Of a stretch of 64,000 bases of DNA, positions 16,950 through 26,505 are shown piece by piece (the first letter of the stretch is position 1; every line of letters begins with the position of its first letter). The position numbers and the translations under genes are program-made. The notes below the pieces were generated by a model, which saw nothing but the letters and a program-made list of their open reading frames with translations, had not been told where the DNA came from and did not search any database. The stretch comes from Sphingopyxis sp. 113P3 (GTDB taxonomy: Bacteria; Pseudomonadota; Alphaproteobacteria; Sphingomonadales; Sphingomonadaceae): positions 1,521,501 through 1,585,500 of the forward strand of contig NZ_CP009452.1 in assembly GCF_001278035.1 (NCBI RefSeq). The letters are read 5' to 3'.

Positions 16950-18257
16950 TCAGTCCTGATAGATGGGGAAGCGCTCGCAGAGCGCGCGAACGCGTCCCCT
17001 GACATTGGCCTCGACATCGGCGTCGCCATGCTCGCCCTTGTCGCGCAATGCTTCGAGCACGTCGGCGACCATGTCGCCGATTTCCTCAAACTCCGCAATG
17101 CCGAAACCGCGCGTCGTACCGGCAGGCGAGCCGACGCGAATGCCGCTGGTCTTGATCGGTGGCAACGGGTCGAAAGGAATGCCGTTCTTGTTGCAGGTGA
17201 TCGCGCTGCGCTCGAGCGCCTCATCGGCGTCGCGGCCCGTGACGCCAAGCGGGCGCAGATCGATGAGCGCGAGGTGGGTGTCGGTTCCGCCGGCGACGAG
17301 ATCGGCGCCGCGTGCCTTCAGCCGGTTCGCAAGCGCCTGTGCATTGGCGATCGTCGCCTTTGCATAGCTCTTGAACTCAGGGCGCAGCGCTTCGCCGAAC
17401 GCCACCGCCTTTGCCGCGATGACGTGCATCAGAGGACCGCCCTGGAGACCCGGGAAAACCGCCGAGTTGATGCGCTTGGCGATCGCCTCGTCGTTGGTCA
17501 GGATCATGCCGCCGCGCGGACCGCGGAGGGTCTTGTGGGTGGTCGTGGTGACGACATGAGCATGCTGCATCGGCGAGGGGTGCGCGCCGCCCGCAACGAG
17601 CCCTGCGAAATGCGCCATGTCGACCATCAAAAGCGCGCCGACATCGTCGGCAATGGCGCGGAAGCGCGCGAAGTCGAGCGTCCTGGGATAGGCCGAACCG
17701 CCCGCGATGATGAGGGCAGGGCGATGCTCCTTCGCGAGCCGCTCCACCTGCTCGAAATCGACGAGATGATCATCAGCCCGCACGCCATATTGGACTGCGT
17801 TGAACCATTTGCCCGACATGGCGGGCGCCGCGCCGTGGGTCAGGTGTCCGCCGGCATCGAGGCTCATCCCGAGGATCGTCGCGCCGGGCTTCGTCAGCGC
17901 GAGCAGCACGGCGCCATTTGCCTGCGCGCCCGAGTGCGGCTGGACGTTCGCGAAGTTGCAGTCGAACAGCTGCTTGGCGCGGTCGATCGCCAGCGTCTCG
18001 ACTTCGTCCGAAGGCGCGCAGCCCTGGTAGTAACGACGGCCCGGATAGCCCTCGGCATATTTGTTGGTGAACACCGACCCCTGCGCCTCGAGTACCGCCT
18101 TTGAGACGATGTTCTCGCTCGCGATGAGCTCGATCTGAAATTGTTCGCGGTCGAGCTCATGCTTCATCGCTGCGGCGATGGCGGGGTCAACGCTAGCGAC
18201 GCCATCGGTGAAATAGCCGGCCGATTTGATGGGCTTGTCGAGCGTTTCGGTGGTCAT
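16950..18257 (-). CDS. glyA: Serine hydroxymethyltransferase
   Basis: A 435-residue pyridoxal-phosphate enzyme interconverting serine and glycine with transfer of a one-carbon unit to tetrahydrofolate. It shows the [11 protein letters not shown]-terminal signature, [10 protein letters not shown], and the PLP-lysine motif [19 protein letters not shown] 18257 is chosen because it overlaps the rpiB stop (ATGA) and follows CTGGAGAAC; the extension upstream to 18353 lies within rpiB. It heads the run glyA, small membrane gene, nrdR, trmJ. Confidence 0.97.
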   Translation of the reverse strand: MTTETLDKPIKSAGYFTDGVASVDPAIAAAMKHELDREQFQIELIASENIVSKAVLEAQGSVFTNKYAEGYPGRRYYQGCAPSDEVETLAIDRAKQLFDCNFANVQPHSGAQANGAVLLALTKPGATILGMSLDAGGHLTHGAAPAMSGKWFNAVQYGVRADDHLVDFEQVERLAKEHRPALIIAGGSAYPRTLDFARFRAIADDVGALLMVDMAHFAGLVAGGAHPSPMQHAHVVTTTTHKTLRGPRGGMILTNDEAIAKRINSAVFPGLQGGPLMHVIAAKAVAFGEALRPEFKSYAKATIANAQALANRLKARGADLVAGGTDTHLALIDLRPLGVTGRDADEALERSAITCNKNGIPFDPLPPIKTSGIRVGSPAGTTRGFGIAEFEEIGDMVADVLEALRDKGEHGDADVEANVRGRVRALCERFPIYQD

Positions 18258-18706
18258 CGGCTGTTCTCCAGGACGGGCGGGTGGGAAAGTTTGTCGACGC
18301 GGCGCGTATGGCGGTCGCCCGCGAATTCGGTCGTGAGGAAAGTGGTGATGCACGCCTTCGCCATATCGATGCCGGTCAGCCGCGCGCCGAGCGCGACGAC
18401 ATTCGCATCATTATGCTCGCGCGCGAGCTTGGCCGACAGCGGCTCGGACACCAGGGCGCATCGACATGTCGGATTACGGTTGACCGAGATCGAGATGCCG
18501 ATCCCCGAGCCGCACAGTGCAATGCCGCGTTCGGCGCTCCCGTTCGCGATCGCGTCGGCGAGACGGTAGCCATAGTCGGGGTAGTCGACGCTCTCAGGGC
18601 CGTTGGTCCCGAGATCGGCGACCTCGTGCCCCTCACCGCGCAGCCAATCGGCGAGCAGCCCCTTGAGCTCATAAGCGGCATGGTCGGAAGCAATGGCTAT
18701 GCGCAT
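18254..18706 (-). CDS. rpiB: Ribose-5-phosphate isomerase B
   Basis: A 150-residue RpiB/LacAB-family isomerase that interconverts ribose 5-phosphate and ribulose 5-phosphate. [16 protein letters not shown] starts the Rossmann-type fold, and the active-site segment [14 protein letters not shown] with its catalytic cysteine is intact. The start at ATG 18706 fits the family; upstream in-frame sequence is unrelated. Coupling to glyA by a 4-base overlap is a common arrangement in alphaproteobacteria. Confidence 0.95.
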   Translation of the reverse strand: MRIAIASDHAAYELKGLLADWLRGEGHEVADLGTNGPESVDYPDYGYRLADAIANGSAERGIALCGSGIGISISVNRNPTCRCALVSEPLSAKLAREHNDANVVALGARLTGIDMAKACITTFLTTEFAGDRHTRRVDKLSHPPVLENSR

Positions 18707-18816
18707 GGCGCGTTTCCTGCAGCGAAAGGGAATCGATGAGCGCGCTTTAGTGGAAGGATGAAAGATTGGCCATAAGCCAGGTGGCAAATTTCTGACGCGG
18801 CAGCTAAGGCGGCGCC

Positions 18817-18981
18817 ATGTCCGATACCGTCATGTCCTTGCTGATGCTCACCGGGGTCGTCCTGACCGGCGGGGCAGCCTATGTCTTTCGGATGGGCGAC
18901 AAGCGCCGCGCGCTGCTCATGTTCGTCGCAGCGCTCGTGATGTTCGCCAATGTCGCCATCTGGCTGGTGCCGACGCACTAG
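18817..18981 (+). CDS. Small hydrophobic membrane protein (54 aa)
   Basis: A 54-codon frame starts at ATG 18817 behind an AAGGCGG site and ends with TAG at 18981. It encodes two hydrophobic segments, SLLMLTGVVLTGGAAYVF and ALLMFVAALVMFANVAIWL, separated by the basic turn RMGDKRRA, so a two-helix inner-membrane protein with a cytoplasmic loop is likely. The gene is divergent from rpiB and convergent with the hydrolase at 19021. No function is known to me. The alternating hydrophobic composition and good initiation site make chance unlikely. Confidence 0.6.
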   Translation: MSDTVMSLLMLTGVVLTGGAAYVFRMGDKRRALLMFVAALVMFANVAIWLVPTH

Positions 18982-18989
18982 GGGCTGCC

Positions 18990-19011
18990 CGCCCCCTTTG
19001 CAAGGGGGGCG
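18990..19011. terminator. Hairpin between convergent genes
   Basis: CGCCCCCTT and AAGGGGG(G)CG pair around a three-base loop, with one bulged G, in the 39-base gap between the convergent small membrane gene and the hydrolase. There is no long T run on either strand, so it is a probable rather than certain bidirectional terminator. Confidence 0.45.
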
Positions 19012-19020
19012 AACTTGGCC

Positions 19021-19677
19021 TCAGCGGATCGGCGAGTCAGGTGCGAGCCGCATATCCAGATAGTTATCGAGCGACTTCATCAGCTGTTCAAGTTCGTGCT
19101 CGAAGAAATGATTGGCACGCGGGATCTCATCATGGTGGATGGTGATGCCCTTTTGCGTGCGGAGCTTGTCGACCAGCTTCTGCACCGCGGCGGGGGGCAC
19201 GATCTCGTCTGCGCCGCCTGCAACAATGATGCCCGACGAGGGACAGGGCGCGAGGAAGCTGAAGTCGTACATGTTCGCTGGCGGTGCGACCGACAGAAAA
19301 CCTCGAATCTCCGGACGGCGCATCAAGAGCTGCATGCCGATCCATGCGCCGAAGCTGAAGCCCGCGACCCAGGTCGTCTGCGCCTCGGGGTGGATCGACT
19401 GCACCCAGTCGAGCGCCGACGCGGCGTCGCTGAGTTCGCCGATTCCGTTATCAAAGGTGCCCTGGCTACGCCCGACACCGCGAAAATTGAAACGCAGCAC
19501 CGCAAATCCGCGCGCCACGAAGCTCTTGTACATCGCCTGCGTAATGCGGTCGTTCATCGTGCCGCCGCCCTGCGGGTGCGGGTGCAGGATCAGCGCGACC
19601 GGTGCGCGCGGGCGCGGCGGGGGAGAAAATCGGCCTTCGATGCGGCCTTCGGGACCGGGAAAAATGACGTCGGGCAT
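19021..19677 (-). CDS. Alpha/beta hydrolase
   Basis: A 218-residue alpha/beta-hydrolase-fold protein. The nucleophile elbow is GFSFGAWIG (serine in GFSFG), the oxyanion region is LHPHPQGGGTMND, and a late Asp (GGADEIVPP) and His (PRANHFF) complete a triad. The pattern RFNFRGVGRSQG is typical of the bacterial YpuI/OsmC-unrelated small hydrolases often annotated only as alpha/beta hydrolase. ATG 19677 follows GAAGGTG. The substrate is unknown. It is divergent from the cysteine desulfurase gene. Confidence 0.82.
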   Translation of the reverse strand: MPDVIFPGPEGRIEGRFSPPPRPRAPVALILHPHPQGGGTMNDRITQAMYKSFVARGFAVLRFNFRGVGRSQGTFDNGIGELSDAASALDWVQSIHPEAQTTWVAGFSFGAWIGMQLLMRRPEIRGFLSVAPPANMYDFSFLAPCPSSGIIVAGGADEIVPPAAVQKLVDKLRTQKGITIHHDEIPRANHFFEHELEQLMKSLDNYLDMRLAPDSPIR

Positions 19678-19925
19678 GGGCGCACCTTCTAAGTTTCTTG
19701 GGGCTTGCCAAAGACCCGGGTGACGGGTTGGCGGAGCGGGAGCGGCGCCTATATAGAAAAAGGGTGGCAAGTTGCAACTTTTGCGAATCGCTCGCAATAA
19801 GCGGTTATTTTTTGCGTCCCCGCCGCGCCCGACCGTATCCCTGCCGCCCGCTTGTCACCGCCGCTCGGGCGCGGATGACATGCGTCACTCGACATGGACC
19901 CGAATAGGGGGCAGAGGCTCGCACG
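19678..19925. other. Divergent intergenic region
   Basis: This 248-base stretch separates the leftward hydrolase from the rightward cysteine desulfurase and should hold both promoters. An A/T-rich patch at 19751-19766 (ATAGAAAAAGGG) and another at 19797-19816 (AATAAGCGGTTATTTTTTGC) stand out. I see no open frame of convincing quality and no confident promoter match. Confidence 0.4.
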
Positions 19926-21011
19926 ATGATCTACCTAGACTATCAGGCCACCACGCCGCTTGCGCCCGAAGCGCGCGAGGCGATGCTGCGCTGGTTGGGA
20001 AACGAAGGGGACAGCTTCGCGAACCCCTCGAGCACGCACAAGGCGGGGCGCGCCGCCGCAGCGGCGGTCGAGGTTGCCCGCGATCAGGTTGCGGCGCTGC
20101 TGCCGGCAGGGGGACGCGTTTTCTTTACCTCGGGCGCGACCGAGGCTCTCAACTGGGCGCTGTTTCGCGGCGCGGAAGCGAAGCCGGGCGGGGTTGCAGG
20201 GCTCAGTATCGAACATGCCGCCTCGCTCCAATGTCTCGAGCGGCTCGATGCCGCAATCCTGCCCGTGGACGGTGAGGGCATCGCATTGCCACCCGACGAG
20301 AGCTTGATCCCCGAAAACGGCATCGTCGCGGTCATGCTGGTCAACAACGAGGTCGGTACGGTGCAGCCGGTGGCCGATTTCGCCGCCGCGGCGCATGCGA
20401 AGAACAGCCTGCTGCTTTGCGACGCGGTGCAGGGCTACGGCCGCATCGCGATCCCCGATGCGGCTGACCTTATCGCGCTGTCCGCGCACAAGATCCACGG
20501 ACCCAAGGGCATTGGCGCGCTTTGGGTCCGCGACGGCGTTGATCTTGAACCCTTGATGTTCGGCGGCGCGCAGGAGCTGGGAATGCGCTCGGGCACGGTC
20601 TCACCGGCGCTGTGTGCAGGCTTTGGGGCTGCGGCGGCGCTGGCGGCCGAGCGGTTCGATGCCGATGCGGAGCATGCCGAGCGGCTGTGGTCGCTTGCCA
20701 TGGACATGCTGCCCGAGTGGACAATCAACGGCGCGGCGAACTCGCGCTATCACGGCAATCTCAACGTGCGGCGCGAAGGCGTAAATGGTCTGCGCCTGAT
20801 GTCCGACGCACGCGATATAGCCTTTTCGCTTGGCAGCGCCTGTGGCAGCGGGTCGGGCAAGGTCAGCCATGTACTGCGCGCGATGGGCGTGAGCGAAGCC
20901 GACGCGCGCGCCTCGATTCGGCTCGGCTGGGGACGCTATACGAGCGAGGACGAGCTTCGCGGCGGGCTCGACGCGATCAAGGCGGCTGCGCGGCTGCAGG
21001 GGGTCAATTGA
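19926..21011 (+). CDS. Cysteine desulfurase, IscS/NifS-type
   Basis: A 361-residue class V aminotransferase-fold PLP enzyme that would release sulfur from cysteine. The N-terminus IYLDYQATTPLAPEA, the histidine-containing IEHAASLQCLE, the PLP-lysine segment LIALSAHKIHGPKGIG and the catalytic-cysteine loop LGSACGSGSGKVSHVL are visible. It is somewhat shorter than housekeeping IscS (about 400 residues). Its stop overlaps the start of a [2Fe-2S] ferredoxin gene (TGATG). No iscU or suf genes are adjacent, so its client may be that ferredoxin or a general sulfur-transfer pathway. Confidence 0.9.
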   Translation: MIYLDYQATTPLAPEAREAMLRWLGNEGDSFANPSSTHKAGRAAAAAVEVARDQVAALLPAGGRVFFTSGATEALNWALFRGAEAKPGGVAGLSIEHAASLQCLERLDAAILPVDGEGIALPPDESLIPENGIVAVMLVNNEVGTVQPVADFAAAAHAKNSLLLCDAVQGYGRIAIPDAADLIALSAHKIHGPKGIGALWVRDGVDLEPLMFGGAQELGMRSGTVSPALCAGFGAAAALAAERFDADAEHAERLWSLAMDMLPEWTINGAANSRYHGNLNVRREGVNGLRLMSDARDIAFSLGSACGSGSGKVSHVLRAMGVSEADARASIRLGWGRYTSEDELRGGLDAIKAAARLQGVN

Positions 21012-21346
21012 TGCGGGTCACTTTCATCCACGCCGATGGCAAGCGGCGAACCGAGGCCGAAGCGGCCCCCGGCGACATTTTGCTCGACGTGGCGCAGGCG
21101 CATATGATGCCGCTTGAAGGAACATGCGAGGGGCAGATGGCCTGCTCGACCTGCCACGTCATCGTGGCGAAGGAAGATTTCGGGCGCCTGCCGCCCGCAA
21201 GCGAGGAAGAAGAGGATATGCTCGACCTCGCGGCAGGGGTGCGGCGCACCAGCCGCCTATCGTGCCAGATCGTTCTGACCGAGGACCTCGACGGGCTGAC
21301 GGTGCACATCCCGGCCGAAAGCCGCAATATGCAGGGGCCGCGCTGA
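21011..21346 (+). CDS. [2Fe-2S] ferredoxin, adrenodoxin type
   Basis: A 111-residue ferredoxin with the ligand pattern C-x5-C-x2-C (CEGQMACSTC) and a fourth cysteine in RLSCQIVLTEDLDGL, as in adrenodoxin/Fdx of the iron-sulfur assembly and P450 electron-transfer type. It begins at ATG 21011, overlapping the preceding desulfurase stop by one base. Likely an electron donor for cluster assembly or for an oxygenase; which one cannot be told from the sequence. Confidence 0.92.
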   Translation: MRVTFIHADGKRRTEAEAAPGDILLDVAQAHMMPLEGTCEGQMACSTCHVIVAKEDFGRLPPASEEEEDMLDLAAGVRRTSRLSCQIVLTEDLDGLTVHIPAESRNMQGPR

Positions 21347-21640
21347 CATGATGAGGTCGCGCGCGCCGGCTGGAAGCAATTGCGCTGCCTTATCGGAGGC
21401 CGGCAAAGGTCAACCTTGCCATTCGCGCACCTCGTAAATGGATGACCGGGATGATTGTCACACGGCCCGAGACGCGGAAGCGTGTTGCCTGACAGAAGGG
21501 TTGGTGTGCCTCCTCTTGGCGCTCCTTTGCAGGATCAAACCCGCTCGGGAGCGGCGCGGCAAGGCCTTTGAACTGTGCGGGCGCGCCCCGCCGATCCAGC
21601 CGGCTCTCGGCACGCTGGCGCGAGCGGCGAGCGTGCCAGC
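21347..21640. other. Intergenic region upstream of the SRP RNA
   Basis: About 300 bases without a convincing gene. Open frames on both strands here have poor composition and run into the SRP RNA. The one clear structure is a hairpin at 21609-21637 with arms GGCACGCT/AGCGTGCC and a 13-base loop, just ahead of the ffs promoter; it may end the ferredoxin transcript but lacks a T run. Confidence 0.4.
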
Positions 21641-21669
21641 TTGCAATTCCTGCCTGGCCTCGCCATATG
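21641..21669 (+). promoter_or_regulatory. Promoter of the SRP RNA gene
   Basis: A -35 element TTGCAA (21641-21646) and a -10-like element CATATG (21664-21669) are separated by exactly 17 bases. The G run that opens the SRP RNA starts seven bases further, at 21676, where transcription should begin. Confidence 0.6.
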
Positions 21670-21675
21670 CGCCGC

Positions 21676-21764
21676 GGGAGTCGGGCGGACGCAGTCTTCG
21701 CCAACCCGGTCAGGTCCGGAAGGAAGCAGCCGCAACGAATTCGCTGCGGGTCGTTCCGGCTCCC
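21676..21764 (+). ncRNA. ffs: Signal recognition particle RNA (4.5S type)
   Basis: The diagnostic SRP domain IV apical sequence is at 21709-21730: GTCAGGTCCGGAAGG followed by AAGCAGCC, identical to the conserved Ffh-binding hairpin of bacteria. The ends pair as a long hairpin: GGGAGTCGG at 21676 with CCGGCTCCC ending at 21764. The length of about 90 bases fits the short bacterial class. It lies alone between the ferredoxin and dnaX; exact ends may differ by a few bases. Confidence 0.95.
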
Positions 21765-21813
21765 ACCCATTTCCCCCTTCGACAAGATGGCGCGCCGCCC
21801 CTAAGACGGGGCC

Positions 21814-23520
21814 ATGGACGATTCCGCCGACGACGACACGCCGATGCTGGGCATGGACCTGCCGGAGACGCCTGCGCCCGCGGCGTCGAGCGGCCCCTAC
21901 CGGGTCCTCGCCCGCAAATATCGCCCGCAGACCTTCGCCGAGTTGATCGGACAGGAAGCGATGGTGAAGACGCTGGGCAATGCGATCGCGCGCGACCGGC
22001 TGGCTCATGCCTTCTTGATGACCGGGGTGCGCGGAGTCGGCAAGACCTCGACCGCGCGGCTCATCGCCAAGGCATTGAACTGCATTGGTCCCGACGGTCA
22101 GGGCGGGCCGACAATCGACCCTTGCGGGGTATGCGAGCCGTGCCGTGCGATCACCGAGGGGCGCCATATAGACGTGATCGAGATGGACGCCGCGTCCAAC
22201 ACGGGCGTCGATGATGTGCGCGAGATCATCGAGGCTGTGCGCTATGCCGCCGTCTCGGCGCGCTACAAGATCTACATCATCGACGAAGTGCATATGTTGT
22301 CGCGTAACGCCTTCAATGCGCTTTTGAAAACGCTCGAAGAGCCGCCGCCGCACGTCAAGTTCCTCTTCGCGACGACCGAGGTCAACAAAGTGCCCGTGAC
22401 GGTGCTTTCGCGGTGCCAGCGCTTCGATCTTCGCCGCATCACTCCCGACATGCTTTTTGCGCATTTCAGCACAATCCTGCAAAAGGAAGGCGTCGAGGCC
22501 GAGGCCCCCGCAATCTGGCTTATCGCGAGCGCCGCCGAGGGATCGGTGCGCGATGGTCTTTCAATTCTCGACCAGGCTATCGCCCATGCCGACCTCGATG
22601 GCGGCGGCACGATCACCGCCGATCAGGTGCGTGCGATGCTCGGTCTGTCCGATCGCTCGTCGATCGCCCAGTTGATGGCGGCGATATTGGAAGGCGAAGC
22701 CGGCGGGGCGATCGACCTCGCGCGCGCTCAATATGCCTTGGGGATCGAGCCTGTCGCGATGGTGCGCGGCCTGATGGACCTTGTCCACGCGATCACGCTC
22801 GCCAAAGTCTCACGCCACAACGATCCCGCGCTCGCTGCCGCGGACCGCGAGCGGATCGGGGATTGGGCAGAAAAGCTCGGCTTTGCGCCGCTCAACCGGC
22901 TTTGGCAGCTCCTGCTCAAGGGGCATGAGGAGGTGCTGCGCGCCAACAATCCGCTCGAGCATCTCGAAATGCTGCTGCTGCGCGTGATCTATGCCGCGTC
23001 GATGCCGGATCCGGGCGAACTTGCAAAGCTGCTCGAATCGGGCGGTCTCTCGGCACTGGCCCAAACGACGCCCGCGCCGCCGGCGGGACAGGAGCGGGCA
23101 GAAGCACCTGCCGCCGCCGAGGCGCCGCATGCCGAGGCGCCTCCCTCCGCATTGACGATAGCGCAAATTCATCAGCTTCTGGAAAGCAAGGGAAATCATC
23201 GTCTTGCGGGGCTTGTCTATGACCATCTCAAGTTGATCGAACTCGAGCCTGGCCGGCTGATTTTCGCGCCCGCGCCAGCGCTCGGCGAGGCCTTTGCCCG
23301 CGATCTTGGCGACGCCCTGTTTGCGGCGACAGGAACGCGCTGGCAGGTGGGCCCGGGCGAAGGCGCGGCACGGCCGAGTCTCGGAGATGTCGAGCAGGCG
23401 AAGATCGCGGATAATGAAGCGCGCATCCGCGAACTGCCCGTGGTGAAGGCCGCCCTGGCGGCTTTTCCCGACGCAAGGCTTGAACCGCCCGAAGACAATC
23501 GCCATAGGTCGAGCCCATGA
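21814..23520 (+). CDS. dnaX: DNA polymerase III subunits gamma and tau
   Basis: A 568-residue clamp-loader ATPase. Residues 30 to about 250 are the AAA+ module, with ARKYRPQTFAELIGQ, Walker A GVRGVGKTSTAR, four zinc-binding cysteines (C-x8-C-x2-C-x2-C style, CGVCEPC), the Walker B region VHMLS and the sensor PPPHVKFLFATTE. The C-terminal part after about 400 is Ala/Pro-rich and then forms a domain comparable to the tau polymerase-binding region. Its stop overlaps ybaB by four bases, the usual dnaX-ybaB pair. Confidence 0.96.
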   Translation: MDDSADDDTPMLGMDLPETPAPAASSGPYRVLARKYRPQTFAELIGQEAMVKTLGNAIARDRLAHAFLMTGVRGVGKTSTARLIAKALNCIGPDGQGGPTIDPCGVCEPCRAITEGRHIDVIEMDAASNTGVDDVREIIEAVRYAAVSARYKIYIIDEVHMLSRNAFNALLKTLEEPPPHVKFLFATTEVNKVPVTVLSRCQRFDLRRITPDMLFAHFSTILQKEGVEAEAPAIWLIASAAEGSVRDGLSILDQAIAHADLDGGGTITADQVRAMLGLSDRSSIAQLMAAILEGEAGGAIDLARAQYALGIEPVAMVRGLMDLVHAITLAKVSRHNDPALAAADRERIGDWAEKLGFAPLNRLWQLLLKGHEEVLRANNPLEHLEMLLLRVIYAASMPDPGELAKLLESGGLSALAQTTPAPPAGQERAEAPAAAEAPHAEAPPSALTIAQIHQLLESKGNHRLAGLVYDHLKLIELEPGRLIFAPAPALGEAFARDLGDALFAATGTRWQVGPGEGAARPSLGDVEQAKIADNEARIRELPVVKAALAAFPDARLEPPEDNRHRSSP

Positions 23521-23852
23521 AGTCGATCGAAGAAATGATGAAGGCGGCGCAGGAAGCCGCCGCTACGGTGCAGGCGCAGATGCAGGAGGCGCAGGCGAAG
23601 CTCGATAGCGTCGAAGTCGAAGGCGTCTCGGGCGGGGGTCTTGTACGGATCCTCGCGAGCGCCAAAGGCCGCATCAAGTCGATCCGTATCGACGATAGCC
23701 TGATGGTCCCTTCCGAAAAGCAGATGCTGGAGGACCTGCTCGCCGCTGCGTTCAATGACGCGCGCGAAAAGGCCGACCAGGCAAGCAACGAGGAAATGGG
23801 CAAGATGACCAGTGGCTTGCCGCTCCCGCCCGGGTTCAAGCTGCCGTTCTGA
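23517..23852 (+). CDS. ybaB: YbaB/EbfC family nucleoid-associated protein
   Basis: A 111-residue protein of the YbaB/EbfC family, small dimeric DNA-binding proteins. It starts with a helical coiled-coil (EEMMKAAQEAAATVQAQMQE) and contains the family motif VSGGGLVRILASAKGRIKSI. The gene overlaps dnaX (ATGA) and is its conserved partner. The recR gene that often follows in other bacteria is not present here. Confidence 0.93.
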   Translation: MKSIEEMMKAAQEAAATVQAQMQEAQAKLDSVEVEGVSGGGLVRILASAKGRIKSIRIDDSLMVPSEKQMLEDLLAAAFNDAREKADQASNEEMGKMTSGLPLPPGFKLPF

Positions 23853-24026
23853 AGTCGTGAGCGTTGGTAGCGCCAATCCGACCGGCAGGCTGGCTGCTCG
23901 GGCGAGGGGTGAGCGAACCCCTGTTCAGCCTGGCGTCATTGAACCTGAAGCAAGTTACGCCATATTAGGGCGGATAATCTTACAAACGGACGGCATGCCG
24001 GTTCGCGCCGCCGCCCAGGAGCCACA

Positions 24027-26423
24027 ATGACGCAATCTTTCCCCCTGTTGCCACTGCGTGACATCGTCGTTTTTCCGCACATGATCGTGCCGCTGTTCGT
24101 GGGCCGCGACCGCTCGGTCGCAGCGCTCGAAGTGGCGATGGAAGCCGACAAGGAAATCTTCCTCGTTGCTCAGCTTGATCCCGGCGAAGACGACCCGCAG
24201 CGCGACGATTTGTACGACGTCGGGGTGATCGCGACCGTCCTGCAGCTCTTGAAGCTGCCCGACGGCACTGTGCGCGTGCTTGTCGAAGGCAAGGAGCGCG
24301 CGAAACTCGCCTCGCTTTCTGCCGAAGACAAAGCGGTAATGGCGCACGTGACGCCGATTGCCGACACCCCCGACGACAGCGTCGACACCGCCGCCCTGAT
24401 GCGTTCGGTCGTCGAGCAGTTCGAAAATTATGCCAAGCTCAACAAGAAGATGCCCGCCGAAACCGCGGTGCAGCTTTCGCAGATTGACGATGCTTCCCGT
24501 CTTGCGGACTCGGTCGCGGGCAACCTCAACATCAAGGTCGCCGACAAGCAGGCACTGCTCGTTGAAGATGCGCCCGCCAAGCGGCTTGAGATGGTCTTCG
24601 CTTTCATGGAGGGCGAGCTTGGCGTTCTGCAAGTCGAGAAGAAGATTCGCGGCCGCGTGAAGCGGCAGATGGAGAAGAGCCAGCGCGAATATTATCTGAA
24701 CGAGCAGCTGAAGGCGATCCAGCGCGAGCTTGGAAACGACAATGGCGACGGCGGGGATGATCTTGCCGAGCTGCAGGCGAAGATCGACAAGCTCAAATTG
24801 TCGAAGGAAGCGCGCGCCAAGGCCGAAACCGAGCTCAAGAAACTGCGCTCGATGGCGCCGATGTCCGCCGAGGCGACCGTCGTGCGCAACTATCTCGACA
24901 CGCTCCTCGGGCTTCCCTGGGGCAAGAAGTCCAAGCTCAAGAAGGACATCGCGACCGCACAGGCGGTTCTCGACGACGACCATTATGCGCTCGAGAAGGT
25001 CAAGGACCGGATTGTCGAATATCTCGCGGTTCAGGCGCGTACCAACAAGCTGAAGGGGCCGATCCTCTGCCTCGTCGGCCCGCCGGGCGTCGGCAAGACT
25101 TCGCTTGGCCGTTCGATCGCGAAAGCGACGGGCCGCGAGTTCGTGCGCCAGTCGCTTGGAGGCGTGCGCGACGAGGCCGAGATCCGCGGGCACCGCCGCA
25201 CCTATATCGGCTCCTTGCCGGGCAAGATCGTGACCAACCTCAAAAAGGCCGGCACGATGAACCCGCTGTTCCTGCTCGACGAGATCGACAAGCTTGGCCA
25301 GGATTTCCGCGGCGACCCCGCCTCGGCGCTGCTCGAAGTGCTCGATCCGGAGCAGAATGCGAAGTTCCAGGACCATTATCTCGAGATTGACGTCGACCTT
25401 TCCGACGTGATGTTCGTGACGACGGCCAACTCGCTCAACCTGCCGCAGCCCTTGCTCGACCGCATGGAGATCATCCGCCTTGAAGGCTATACCGAGGATG
25501 AAAAGGTCGAGATTGCAAAGCGCCACCTGATCGCAAAGCAGATCGAGGCGCACGGGCTGAAGCCGGGCGAGTTCGAGCTCACCGAAGAGGGGCTGCGCGA
25601 TCTCATACGCTATTATACCCGCGAGGCGGGCGTGCGGACGCTCGAGCGCGAGATTGCGCGCCTTGCGCGCAAGGCGCTGCGCAAGATTCTCGAAGGCAAG
25701 GCGCAGAGCGTGACGATAACGCCCGAGAATCTTTCCGAATTCTCGGGCGTGCGCAAGTTCCGCCACGGCGTCGGGGACCGTGAGGATCAGGTCGGTGCGG
25801 TCACCGGGCTTGCCTGGACTGAAGTCGGCGGCGAGCTCCTGACGATCGAGGCGGTCACCGCCGCCGGCAAGGGCCAGGTACGCACGACCGGGAAGCTTGG
25901 CGAGGTCATGACCGAATCGGTGCAGGCGGCGCTCTCCTTCGTGAAGGCGCGCGCCCCGGCTTACGGCATCAAGCCGAGCCTTTTTGCGCGCAAGGATATC
26001 CACATCCACCTGCCCGAAGGCGCGGTTCCCAAGGACGGTCCCTCGGCCGGGGTCGGCATGGTGACGGCCATGGTTTCGACGCTGACCGGTATCGCCGTGC
26101 GCAAGGATGTGGCGATGACGGGCGAAGTCACGCTGCGCGGACGCGTGCTCGCGATCGGCGGCCTCAAGGAGAAGCTGCTGGCGGCGCTTCGCGGCGGGAT
26201 CACAACGGTCCTCATTCCCGAGGAAAATGAAAAGGATCTGGTCGAGATCCCGGCGAATATCACGAGCCAGCTCAAGATCATCCCGGTGTCCCACGTCGAC
26301 CAGGTGCTTGCCGAGGCGCTGGTATCACCAGTGGAACCCATCGAGTGGACGGAAGCCGACGAGCTGGCGGCATCTCCGCCGCACGGTTCGGGGGCCGACC
26401 CCGAAACGGCGATTCGACACTGA
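24027..26423 (+). CDS. lon: ATP-dependent protease La
   Basis: A 798-residue Lon protease degrading damaged and regulatory proteins in the cytoplasm. It has the N-terminal LON substrate-binding domain ([21 protein letters not shown]), a central AAA+ module with Walker [14 protein letters not shown] and Walker B LFLLDEID, and a C-terminal serine peptidase domain with catalytic Ser near residue 673 ([11 protein letters not shown]) and a Lys about 43 residues later. It is followed by a strong terminator and then hup, the common lon-hupB order. Confidence 0.98.
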   Translation: MTQSFPLLPLRDIVVFPHMIVPLFVGRDRSVAALEVAMEADKEIFLVAQLDPGEDDPQRDDLYDVGVIATVLQLLKLPDGTVRVLVEGKERAKLASLSAEDKAVMAHVTPIADTPDDSVDTAALMRSVVEQFENYAKLNKKMPAETAVQLSQIDDASRLADSVAGNLNIKVADKQALLVEDAPAKRLEMVFAFMEGELGVLQVEKKIRGRVKRQMEKSQREYYLNEQLKAIQRELGNDNGDGGDDLAELQAKIDKLKLSKEARAKAETELKKLRSMAPMSAEATVVRNYLDTLLGLPWGKKSKLKKDIATAQAVLDDDHYALEKVKDRIVEYLAVQARTNKLKGPILCLVGPPGVGKTSLGRSIAKATGREFVRQSLGGVRDEAEIRGHRRTYIGSLPGKIVTNLKKAGTMNPLFLLDEIDKLGQDFRGDPASALLEVLDPEQNAKFQDHYLEIDVDLSDVMFVTTANSLNLPQPLLDRMEIIRLEGYTEDEKVEIAKRHLIAKQIEAHGLKPGEFELTEEGLRDLIRYYTREAGVRTLEREIARLARKALRKILEGKAQSVTITPENLSEFSGVRKFRHGVGDREDQVGAVTGLAWTEVGGELLTIEAVTAAGKGQVRTTGKLGEVMTESVQAALSFVKARAPAYGIKPSLFARKDIHIHLPEGAVPKDGPSAGVGMVTAMVSTLTGIAVRKDVAMTGEVTLRGRVLAIGGLKEKLLAALRGGITTVLIPEENEKDLVEIPANITSQLKIIPVSHVDQVLAEALVSPVEPIEWTEADELAASPPHGSGADPETAIRH

Positions 26424-26427
26424 CCGG

Positions 26428-26460
26428 GACGGCCCGGCGATCGCTGCCGGGCCGTCTTTT
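26428..26460 (+). terminator. Intrinsic terminator of lon
   Basis: GACGGCCCGGC and GCCGGGCCGTC form an 11-pair stem with a short loop, followed by TTTT, beginning five bases after the lon stop. Confidence 0.9.
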
Positions 26461-26468
26461 CACCGCAA

Positions 26469-26489
26469 AAACGTCATTTTATGACGTTT
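26469..26489. repeat. Palindrome upstream of hup
   Basis: Perfect 8-base arms AAACGTCA and TGACGTTT flank the five-base centre TTTTA. It sits 17 bases upstream of the predicted hup -35 box and could be an operator for a dimeric regulator or an upstream promoter element. No regulator is identified. Confidence 0.6.
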
Positions 26490-26505
26490 CCCGCCATTTT
26501 TTGCT

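Noticed and set aside
10318..19812. Shared short sequence AAGCGGTTATTTT near the nas promoter and near the desulfurase gene
   Set aside because: Only two occurrences were noticed, the surrounding bases differ, and no regulatory pattern emerges; chance is as likely.
23955..26294. Long open frame on the minus strand opposite lon
   Set aside because: A GC-rich antisense shadow of lon; composition is rich in Arg, His and Leu with no recognisable domain.
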